Source: Pelargonium nanum (Eukaryota; Streptophyta; Magnoliopsida; Geraniales; Geraniaceae). From it: a DNA stretch of 20,580 bases. This document shows positions 7,079 through 15,005 of this stretch, in pieces (the stretch's first letter is position 1; each line of letters opens with the position of its first letter). The stretch is from positions 1 through 20,580 of the forward strand of contig JAYMTF010001926.1 of assembly GCA_036897485.1 (NCBI GenBank). The letters run 5' to 3'. Both the position numbers and the translations under genes were made by a program. The notes under the pieces were generated by a model, which saw only the letters and a program-made list of their open reading frames with translations, ran no database searches and was not told the origin of the DNA.

Positions 7079-7580
7079 AAAACAGGACGAAAATGTGGAG
7101 TATTTTTATAAACAGGGACGAGGATGAGATAACATTTAGAGTTTGCGAATGTCAATCAACAGTTTTTTATTACGATTCGATCAATAAATTATACAAAAGG
7201 TCGTTTCATAATTTTCATTAAAATCTCTTGCCCAACAAATTTGCTGAGACAAATATAAATAATACTGTGTATCATTTCTCACTAGCAAAATACAGTACAG
7301 TAGAACTAGCAGATATAGTACCCAAAAAAATATTATAAGAAATTTGTAAGGTGATAAACAGATTAAGCACTTCACAAAATAAAAAATCTCATAGTCAAGA
7401 GAAGGCACTCAGCTGCGTTATAGCTTCCGATAACTTTGAACGAAGACGGGATCCAAAATCTCAAACGCTCTCAGGAGGCCATCTCTGCATTAGCAAAACA
7501 AATTATATCTACACATTCAGTTGTAAAGTGACTAACTTATTTCCTTGTCCTGTTTTATAAAAATGATGGACACGGATCTC
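7079..7580. other. AT-rich spacer between relic unit 2 and the AP3 unit
   Basis: I see no gene, RNA or named repeat. Short open frames on both strands have no family resemblance. Confidence 0.55.
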
Positions 7581-7584
7581 TTGC

Positions 7585-8170
7585 TGTGTTACGTACCTTT
7601 AAGATGTTGAAGAAGTTTAAACACGATCTCTGCTTGCATGTAGTGACCATTAGACTCTTATTACCTGTAGAAAGAAGAGCAGAGATGAGAACTGTGGTGT
7701 GCACATCCATAGCAAACTATTATTATTCAAAGTACGATAGCTTTTGCTGATAAGGATCCCCACAACTCTCATGCAGCAAGCAATGGGCATAACCTTCCCA
7801 AACACGGAATATATTAATCACTGAACTTTTGTGACACAACAAGAGGGTCGCAAATGGAACAAACTACTAACTTCAGTTAAATTTCACTGAAAACGTTTTT
7901 GTCATGATATTAAGTAGAGATTCATTCTCAAGATCTTTCATTATCATAGGCTAAGACCAGGTAGTGATGTACAACTCAACAATTCCATCTCTGCATAACA
8001 AAACAAAACGCTATTTAATGACAATTCTAATATTCTAAATACCCATGCCTTAATTGCTCAGTGCTTATCTTGGTTAACCATTAAATGTCTTCAATACATG
8101 GAAAGAGCAACAGGACATATTCTGCATACAAACCTATACCTCAGATACATAATCTTTTTTCTGTGTTATG
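7585..8170 (+). repeat. Upstream block A, copy before AP3
   Basis: It begins near CTCTTGCTGTGTTACGTACC, then TTAAGATGTTGAAGAAG, and continues parallel to the copy at 1771-2327 and the one at 10735-11314. It keeps the GGATCCCCACAACT stretch and the TCATGATATTAAGTAGAG core. The close match over several hundred bases implies that AP1, AP3 and AP4 share a recent duplication history. Confidence 0.85.
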
Positions 8171-8307
8171 TTCAGTTTCGAGAATCATAACAGCACGTTT
8201 CTCTCTTCTCTTTAGCTTTAGCTTTTGCTTCGTCATCACTACCACAATCTGATCATGGTGGCTTTAGTGAGGAACCTGATCACAGAGACTAAGCAACCAA
8301 AATCTCC
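8171..8307 (+). pseudogene. Leader relic upstream of AP3
   Basis: From TTCAGTTTCGAGAATCATAA through TTTAGCTTTTGCTTCG-like sequence, CACAATCTGATCATGGTGG and CACAGAGACTAAG, this follows the AP3 leader, signal-peptide and early propeptide coding sequence. The stretch with the start codon is deleted and an in-frame stop follows HRD. It lies about 250 bp before the real AP3 start, so every unit carries a dead head of a second protease. Confidence 0.75.
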
Positions 8308-8479
8308 AATAAAACCAACTACTAATTTGAGTTAATTTTTCTTAAATAAGCCAATGTGACTATGACACTGACTCAAAAGCTCAAACTTTTGAAATAAGAA
8401 ATGCAAAACAAACTACATGTAATGACAATTCTCTTATTCTATTCCACACCTTAATTGCTCGGCCCTTACCTTGGTTACC

Positions 8480-8487
8480 TATAAAAT
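8480..8487 (+). promoter_or_regulatory. TATA box of AP3
   Basis: TATAAAAT lies 77 bp before the ATG at 8557. A transcript starting about 30 bp downstream begins near 8510, which leaves no room for translation from further upstream. Confidence 0.75.
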
Positions 8488-8556
8488 GCCTTGAGTACAT
8501 GGAAAATAGTACTAAACATCTTTGAGTGTCATTTTTCAGTTAAGAGAATTATAATC

Positions 8557-9837
8557 ATGATAGCCTTTGTAGCACATTTCTTTCTTATCTCGTTAGCCTT
8601 TGCTTCCTCTTCGCTAGCACAACCAGATCATGGTGGTTTCAGTGTCGAACTTATCCACAGAGATTCACCAAAATCTCCCTTCTTCAATCCTTCAAAACCT
8701 CCTTCCCAGCGCCTGGCTGATGCGGTTACACGTTCCAACAATCGTTTCAACCGGTTTAAGCTAGCACTGATATCTCCTAACTCAGCCCAAGCCCCAATAA
8801 GACCTGATGATGGTGCATATATCATGAAGTTCTCTCTTGGTACACCACCTACTGAAATCGTAGCCATTCTTGACACTGGTAGCGACCTTACATGGACGCA
8901 GTGCGAGCCTTGTTCTGACTGCTACAAGCAAAAAACCCCTCTTTTTTATCCCAATGCCTCGTCAACGTACAAACAGATTCGTTGTAACACAACCAAATGC
9001 GAGTCCATCTTTCACTCATACTGTGATTACAGCAAAGATATATGTAAATATTTCATTGAATATGCAGATGGATCATACAGCGAAGGAGATCTAGTGATGG
9101 ACACAATAACACTTGGTTCCACCAGCGGCAAGTCTATATCCTTTGACAAGACTCTATGGGGGTGTGGGCACAATAATAGAATAGCTACTACCGGCGGGGA
9201 TGAAACGGGAATAGTCGGCCTTGGAGCTTCACCTGCTTCTCTCATAATACAAAAGGGTTCTGAGCTTGGAGGCCAGAAATTCTCCTACTGCTTGGCACCA
9301 TCCGAACAGTCAACGAGCACATTGAGTTTTGGCAATGCAGGTGTGGTTTCAGGTCCAGCGGTGGTTTCCACTCCATTAATCATCGGTAAAATATTCTACA
9401 AAATAACATTAGAAGCTATCAGTGTTGGAAATGAAAGATTTGAACTCAAAAAGGAGCTTTCAACAAAAGGCAACATTATCGTTGACTCAGGAACTACATT
9501 GACATATCTTCCTGAAGAAATGTACGATCCAGTGAAATCAGCTGTGGAAAAGGCAATTCATTTGCAACCTGCCCCTTCTGTAGAAGGCCTGTACTGCTAC
9601 TACAACAATACTGTTTTCGAGGCTCCGATCATCACTATGCATTTTGATGGAGCTGACATGAAGCTTAATACTTTGAACACTTTTCTTCAAGTTTCGGAGA
9701 ACACGACTTGCTTTGCATTTTTACCCAATGAAGATTATACTATCATAGGAAACATTGCGCAAATGAACTTCTTGGTGGGTTTTGATCTTGAAGGAACAAC
9801 TCTGTCCTTCAAGAGCACTGATTGTAGCAACAATTAG
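8557..9837 (+). CDS. AP3: CDR1/nepenthesin-like aspartic protease
   Basis: This 426-residue protein has the complete set of A1B features and serves as the reference copy of the array. The signal peptide is MIAFVAHFFLISLAFASSS, with likely cleavage near 19-22. The propeptide carries VELIHRDSPKS and LADAVTRSNNRFNRF. The first catalytic motif is DTGSDLTWTQC (Asp106), then the Cys-rich plant insert CEPCSDCY ... CNTTKC, the flap YADGSYSEGDL (Tyr169), WGCGHNN, the second motif VDSGTTLTYLP (Asp310), and the closing IIGNIAQMNFLVGFD and LSFKSTDCSNN. The open frame extends upstream to 8491 without an ATG and into the TATA region, so 8557 is the start, also by homology. Its first 23 coding bases are exactly complementary to the right arm of the hairpin at 4738-4837. 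It is likely secreted; the substrate is unknown. Confidence 0.96.
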   Translation: MIAFVAHFFLISLAFASSSLAQPDHGGFSVELIHRDSPKSPFFNPSKPPSQRLADAVTRSNNRFNRFKLALISPNSAQAPIRPDDGAYIMKFSLGTPPTEIVAILDTGSDLTWTQCEPCSDCYKQKTPLFYPNASSTYKQIRCNTTKCESIFHSYCDYSKDICKYFIEYADGSYSEGDLVMDTITLGSTSGKSISFDKTLWGCGHNNRIATTGGDETGIVGLGASPASLIIQKGSELGGQKFSYCLAPSEQSTSTLSFGNAGVVSGPAVVSTPLIIGKIFYKITLEAISVGNERFELKKELSTKGNIIVDSGTTLTYLPEEMYDPVKSAVEKAIHLQPAPSVEGLYCYYNNTVFEAPIITMHFDGADMKLNTLNTFLQVSENTTCFAFLPNEDYTIIGNIAQMNFLVGFDLEGTTLSFKSTDCSNN

Positions 9838-9884
9838 TATTAGTTATGCAGCCCAAACGGGTATAGAATGAAGCACCTACTCAT

Positions 9885-10320
9885 AAACTTCCACATCAAT
9901 AAGATTTTTTTTTTCCCCTTTAGATCTGATCTTAATTTTCAACAACCTAATGCTCTTGCTAATTGACAAAGAGGGTAATTAAATTCACAAACTCTGCTAA
10001 TATTAATTAAGAAAATCAGAAGAGAAAAAATAGCAAACAATGAAGCATAAGCTTCTCAACAACCAACATGAGAGAAGCATATAGTCCAATATCAAATACT
10101 ACCATGATTTGGCCTCACTTTTTGTTTTTGGGAGAAATAAAAACTACCCATACCATAAAATTTCAAATTCTTCTCTTTTCTTTTCTGGCTATCTATTTTC
10201 TCAGCAGCCAAACATAGGGCAAATCTGCAAATGTTAGTAAATGAGAAGAAAAAAATACCAGAGACTCTGAGAGCAGAGACCTGTGGGTTTTGTCAAATTG
10301 TGTGACTGTTTTGTTCTAAC
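9885..10320 (+). repeat. 3' block B, long copy after AP3
   Basis: TTTAGATCTGATCTTAATTT, AGCTTCTCAACAACCAACATG, GGCCTCACTTTTTGTTT and TTTTCTCAGCAGCCAAACA recur in the same order at about 13945-14370. The block is not coding. Together with block A it bounds the duplicated unit. Confidence 0.85.
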
Positions 10321-10735
10321 TTACGCTTCAATAGTAAACATTTGTTGGAGAAGAATAAAACAGATGAAGTAAAATGTTCATTTGGACCAGACCAAATTCA
10401 GACCAAGACCGAACCGAGTAATTGAAAATTACTTAGATCCAAATTTTGTTTCTTTCTTTTTATGTAACATTTTTTTTTTATTTCAGAAGTTCAAGAGACT
10501 TTTATTTCGTCTTCTTTAGTGTTTTTAACTTTATTTGAATTCTGTGTTCAACAGGCTAAATATCTTGGTGGCCTGCATTTTTGCTAGTTCTTGGCTTCTG
10601 TGTTGTATTTTTTCAGATTGTGTGAGCTATGACCTTTTATGTTATATTTTTTATTTCAAAAAATTCGAAGAACCACAAACTGTTTCTTGTTCACCAATCA
10701 TTTACCTTGTACTCTTCCTTATACTTCCCAACAAG
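10321..10735. other. AT-rich spacer between AP3 and the AP4 unit
   Basis: No gene is seen. A 76-codon open frame at 10535-10765 is T-rich and hydrophobic and ends inside block A; nothing supports it. Confidence 0.5.
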
Positions 10736-11314
10736 CCTCTTGCTGTGTTACCTTTAAGATGTTGAAGAAGTTTACACACAATCTCCACTTGCATGAAGTG
10801 ACCATTAGACTCTTATTCCCTGCAGAAAGAAGCGTAGAGATGAGAACTTTCACTCCTAAGGGACGCCACAACTCACACAGCAAGCAATGGGTATAACTTT
10901 CCCCAACACGAAACAAATTGATCCATGACCTTTTGTGTACAACAAGAGGGTCACCAACTGAAGCAAATACTAACTTTAGTTAAATTTCACAGAAAAAGGT
11001 TTGTCATGATATTAAGTGGAGATTCAAACTCAAGATCTTGTATCATAACAGGCCAAGATCAGGTAATGATGCACAACTCGACAATTCTATCTCCACATAA
11101 CTCAACTGGCATAATCTTAGTATTAATCATACGCAGTATAGTACTTTTCTGATATAAATGGAAAACAAAACAGAAATGGTAAACAAACAAACAAACACTA
11201 TTTAATGACAATTCTACACTCTATTTCCATGCCTTAATTGCTCGGTGCTTATTTGTAAAGTGCAACTAATAATAGTCTGCGTATAAACCTACCTCAGATA
11301 CATCGTGTTATCAT
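10735..11314 (+). repeat. Upstream block A, copy before AP4
   Basis: CCTCTTGCTGTGTTACC followed by TTTAAGATGTTGAAGAAG opens the copy, which runs through TCATGATATTAAGTGGAGAT and a small (AAAC)n tract at 11181-11198 to the leader relic. It has lost parts of the GGATCC stretch seen in the copies at 1771 and 7585. Confidence 0.8.
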
Positions 11315-11440
11315 CCGTTTCGAGAATCATAACAGCAAGTTTCTCTCCTCTCTTTAGCTTTTGATTCCTCATCACTACCGCAATCTGATCATGGTGGTTT
11401 TAGTGGAGAATCTATTCACAGAGACTAACCAAAGTCTACA
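11315..11440 (+). pseudogene. Leader relic upstream of AP4
   Basis: CGTTTCGAGAATCATAACAG, TTTCTCTCCTCTCTTTAGC, CAATCTGATCATGGTGGTTT and CACAGAGACTAACC reproduce the leader relic found at 8171-8307, with the same loss around the start codon. The shared lesion shows that the relic existed before the units were copied. Confidence 0.75.
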
Positions 11441-11615
11441 AATATTGAACCAACTACTTACTATAGATAAATTTCACTAAACATGTTGATGTGCTGAGGA
11501 TACTAACTGAGTCAGAAGCTCTCACTTTTGAGATGATAAACGCAAAACAAACATGTAAGACAATTCGTATATTCTATTTTCACACCTTAATTGCTTGGTC
11601 CTTGTCTTTGCTACT

Positions 11616-11623
11616 TATAAAAT
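11616..11623 (+). promoter_or_regulatory. TATA box of AP4
   Basis: TATAAAAT lies 72 bp before the AP4 ATG, followed by the shared leader (GGTACTAAACATATTTGTG). Confidence 0.75.
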
Positions 11624-11687
11624 GTCTTCACCACATGGAGAATGGTACTAAACATATTTGTGTTAGACAATTTCAGTTTAGAGAACC

Positions 11688-12956
11688 ATGATAGCCTTTC
11701 TACCACATTTCTTTCTTCTCTTGTTAGCCTTTGCTTCCTCATCGTTACCACAACCAGATCATGGTGGTTTCAGTGTCGAGCTTATCCACAGAGATTCACC
11801 AAAATCTCCCGTCTACAATCCTTCAAAAACTCCCTCACAGCGCCTGGCTGATGCAGTCACACGTTCCATCAATTGTGTGAACCGCTTTAAGCTAGCATTG
11901 ATATCTCCTAACCCAACCCATGTCCCAGTAATACCTGATGATGGTGCATATATCATGAAGTTCTCTCTTGGTACTCCACCTACTGAAATCTTAGGCATTC
12001 TTGACACTGGTAGCGACCTTACATGGACCCAATGCAGGCCTTGCCCTGGCTGCTACAAGCAAAAAAACCCTCTTTTTAACCCCAATACCTCGTCAACTTA
12101 TGAACAGATTCCTTGTAACTCAACCAAATGCAAATCCATAGGCTCATCATGTGATGACAGCAAAGATATATGTCAGTATTCCATTTCATATGCAGATGGA
12201 TCATACAGCGAAGGAGATCTAGCAATGGACACATTAACACTTAATTCCACTGGCGGCCAGTCTATATCCATTGACAAAACAATATGGGGGTGCGGGCACC
12301 AAAATAGAGGAGTTTTTAATGAGAATGAAATGGGTATTGTTGGCCTTGGAGCTACACCTGCTTCTCTCATTAGACAAAAGGGTTCTGAACTTGGAGGCCA
12401 GAAATTCTCTTACTGCTTGGCACCATCTCAACAGTCAACGAGCACATTGAATTTCGGCAATGCAGGTGTGGTTTCAGGTCCAGGGGTGGTTTCCACTCCA
12501 TTAATCATCAATGGACCATTCTACCAAGTAACATTAGAGGCTGTCAGTGTTGGAAATGAAAGATTTGATCTTCAAGAGAAGCTTTCAACAGAAGGCAACA
12601 CAGTCGTTGACTCAGGGTCTACATTGACATATCTTCATGACCAAGAACTGTACGATTCAGTGAAATCGGCTTTGGAAAAGGCAATTCATTTACAGCCTGC
12701 CCCTTCTGTTGGAGGCCTTGACTGCTACTACAACAGTACCGTTTTCGAGGCTCCGATCATCACTATGCATCTTGATGGAGCTGACTTGAAGCTTAGTACT
12801 TTAAACACTTTTCTTCAACATTCGAAGAACACAACTTGTTTTGCATTTCGACCCTATGGTGGTCTCATCGGAAACATAGCACAAATGAACTTCTTGGTGG
12901 GTTATGATCTTGAAAAGAAAACTCTGTCCTTCAAGAGCACAGATTGCAGCAAATAA
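11688..12956 (+). CDS. AP4: CDR1/nepenthesin-like aspartic protease
   Basis: A 422-residue intact copy. Its signal peptide MIAFLPHFFLLLLAFASSS shares the LPH start with AP1, unlike the VAH start of AP3. The propeptide has VELIHRDSPKSPVYNPSKTPS and an extra Cys at position 63. Catalytic motifs are DTGSDLTWTQC (Asp106) and VDSGSTLTYLH (Asp308); the flap is YADGSYSEGDL (Tyr168); the Cys-rich insert CRPCPGCY ... CNSTKC ... SSCDD is complete. The loop before the last motif is shorter (RPYGGLIGN instead of LPNEDYTIIGN), which accounts for most of the four-residue difference from AP3. All features of an active secreted A1B enzyme are there. It is the last copy of the array. Confidence 0.96.
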   Translation: MIAFLPHFFLLLLAFASSSLPQPDHGGFSVELIHRDSPKSPVYNPSKTPSQRLADAVTRSINCVNRFKLALISPNPTHVPVIPDDGAYIMKFSLGTPPTEILGILDTGSDLTWTQCRPCPGCYKQKNPLFNPNTSSTYEQIPCNSTKCKSIGSSCDDSKDICQYSISYADGSYSEGDLAMDTLTLNSTGGQSISIDKTIWGCGHQNRGVFNENEMGIVGLGATPASLIRQKGSELGGQKFSYCLAPSQQSTSTLNFGNAGVVSGPGVVSTPLIINGPFYQVTLEAVSVGNERFDLQEKLSTEGNTVVDSGSTLTYLHDQELYDSVKSALEKAIHLQPAPSVGGLDCYYNSTVFEAPIITMHLDGADLKLSTLNTFLQHSKNTTCFAFRPYGGLIGNIAQMNFLVGYDLEKKTLSFKSTDCSK

Positions 12957-13944
12957 TTAGTCATGAGGATATCATGTTGGTGTCTTTTTTTCTTTATTAG
13001 TAAGGACATTGTCTGTTTTAGATGGCTTTGTATAATAAGGTTAAGGGCTATTGTTTTACCTTTTGGTTATACATGATAAGATGACTTGTAGTCATTATAG
13101 CATAAAAGTATACTGAATTAGATGCATATTTAAGTGAACAGCATATATTTTGTCTATAATAAATTTGAGCAAACCCAAATGTGTATGGAAGCACCTGTTC
13201 AGAAACTTCAACTCAAGCTCACCGCCTGACCCAAGAATATATAGATTTGCAACATAACCTGAAAAAAAAAATAGTAATTACATTTGATGTATCTTATGAG
13301 GTCATTAGACAAAAAAAGAATAGAGAGGGACAGGACCAGGACCAGGACCAGGTTAAGCACAAAAACAGTGAAGGGTAAATTCAACCTCGTAAATCAATTC
13401 AGGCTCTCTATATATGCAGTTCAAGATATAGGTAAAATTCGACATGCAATGCTTTCACCAAAAAGTTCTGTGACTGCCATGATTTCAGGATGAAGGGGAT
13501 GTTATCTTCATCAACATATTGATCAGCCGCTGACTGCCATTACGGCTCAAATAATAGCCCATCACTAACTCTAACAGGAACCTAAAACGAAATAGTAAAA
13601 TTGGAGTTGCATTGACATTAACTTTGAACAAGTTCATGGTATCATGATAGTGATTAATGACGATCCATCAGTTCAAAGATCACTACCAAGGTAGTTTTTC
13701 CGATTGATTTGCTTGTTCATTCGGTGAGGAAGCTGAATGGTCCCTCATCTACATTTGTCATAGCACATTTAATACATGCAAAACAAGTAAAAAGCATCTC
13801 AACTTTTCGATATAATTTAAAGTTTCTATGGATTTGGTAATAAATCAGCTACCAACACATCAAATAGAGTTATCCACAAACCAACCTCCTTAGAACACAA
13901 TCAATTGTAGTTTCCAAATGACAATCCCAAAACCTAAAATTCCC
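12957..13944. other. Enlarged AP4 3' flank with inserted sequence
   Basis: After AP3 the 3' block B begins about 50 bp past the stop; after AP4 it begins about 990 bp past. A short stretch at about 13170-13215 (CCCAAATGTGTATGGAAGCA and then CACCTGTTCAGAAACTTC) matches the first 60 bp after AP3, so two separate pieces seem to have entered on either side of it (about 12965-13165 and 13216-13940). The second holds three AGGACC-type hexamers (13329-13350). On the minus strand, about 13425-13530 reads open for 35 codons (contains NIPFILKSWQSQNFLVKAL), which I could not assign. No transposon ends were found. Confidence 0.55.
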
Positions 13945-14370
13945 ACACCTATATGTATTTTTTTCTTTAGGTCTAATCTTAAATTTCAAGCAACCTAGTG
14001 TTCTTGCAAATAATCAATAATTTAAAGGAAAAAAAACAACAAATTCATATTAATATTAATTAAGAGAAAAAGACAAACATAGCAAATAATTAAGCTTCAG
14101 CTTCTCAACAACCAACATGAGACAAACATACATTCCAACATCAAATCATCAACTAGATAGTCCCATGATGTGGCCTCACTTTTTGTTTCTGGGGAAAATA
14201 AAAACTACCCAGATCATAAAAACTTCAAATTCTTCACTTTTTCTTTTCTGGGTATCTATTTTCTCAGCAGCCAAACAGAGAGCAAATGTTCCAAAATGAG
14301 GGGAAAAATCACCTGAGAGCTATGACTTGTGGGTCTTGTCAGAATGTGTGGCTGTTCTCTCCCAATCTGC
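13945..14370 (+). repeat. 3' block B, copy at the right end of the array
   Basis: It follows the copy at 9885-10320 from TTTAGGTCTAATCTTAAATT to TTGTGGGTCTTGTCAGAATG, including AGCTTCTCAACAACCAACATG and TTTTCTCAGCAGCCAAACA. It marks the right boundary of the duplicated protease units; what follows belongs to the GIP1-like gene. Confidence 0.85.
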
Positions 14371-14822
14371 ATTGCATTGACAAACAAATTTGAAATTCAG
14401 GAGAAGAATAAAACAGAGAGAGAGAGAGAGAGTCATGGGCATTTGCTAATATGCGCACATGGTGAAATTCTTCAGAAGCTGCATGCATTTCTTCCAGTTC
14501 TGGGCTTCCATGGTTCCAAAAATAATTGTTTTATTTTTTATTTTAACATATTCAACAAAAAAAAAATTACATGCTTTGTTCTGATAAAGAGAAATTAGAA
14601 AAACCTAAAAACCTTCCAATTTTCATTATTTTAAAAATAAAAAATAAAACATATTTTATTCCAAAATTTCCTAAATTGTATAAATATAGTCCTAGGAAAA
14701 TCCAGATCTATACACGTGCGCATGCCAACGGTAATCGAAGCGTCTGTGACGGAGCATAGATGACAGTCGAGTGACGTTAGAATGACTCCAGAACTCGGTA
14801 CAGTGTTTTTGTAACACAAGAG
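14371..14822. other. Spacer between the protease array and the GIP1-like gene
   Basis: This contains a GA microsatellite (about 14414-14431), an A/T-rich stretch at 14520-14690 and a TATA-like TTGTATAAATATAG at about 14676. No gene is visible. The part nearest 14823 is presumably the distal promoter of the GIP1-like gene. Confidence 0.5.
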
Positions 14823-14880
14823 GCAAAGAAAAGCGCTATATATATAAAAGCGCAAAGAAAAGCGCTATATATATAAAAAA
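14823..14880 (+). promoter_or_regulatory. Tandemly duplicated core promoter with two TATA boxes
   Basis: The 29-bp unit GCAAAGAAAAGCGCTATATA plus TATAAAAGC occurs at 14823 and again at 14852, and a third GCAAAG starts at 14881. Each full unit carries a long TATA box (14837-14849 and 14866-14880) preceded by AGCGCT. The ATG follows 126 bp after the second box, past a GA-rich leader. Confidence 0.8.
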
Positions 14881-15005
14881 GCAAAGAGAAGAGAGAGAAT
14901 AGGTTTTGTTCGTTTGGAAGAGAAGAGCCGAGACGCTGTCGTTTTATCGCTTTGGACAGATACTTGTAGAGAGAGAAAGGGATAGTTTTAGAGAGAGAGA
15001 GAGGG

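Noticed and set aside
8491-8556. N-terminal extension of AP3 by 22 codons
   Set aside because: It begins at a TTG, overlaps the expected transcript start just after the TATA box at 8480, and has no counterpart in the paralogs; the ATG at 8557 aligns with all other copies.
13329-13350. CRISPR-like or satellite array from the AGGACC hexamers
   Set aside because: Only about three and a half hexamers without spacers; a simple short tandem repeat.
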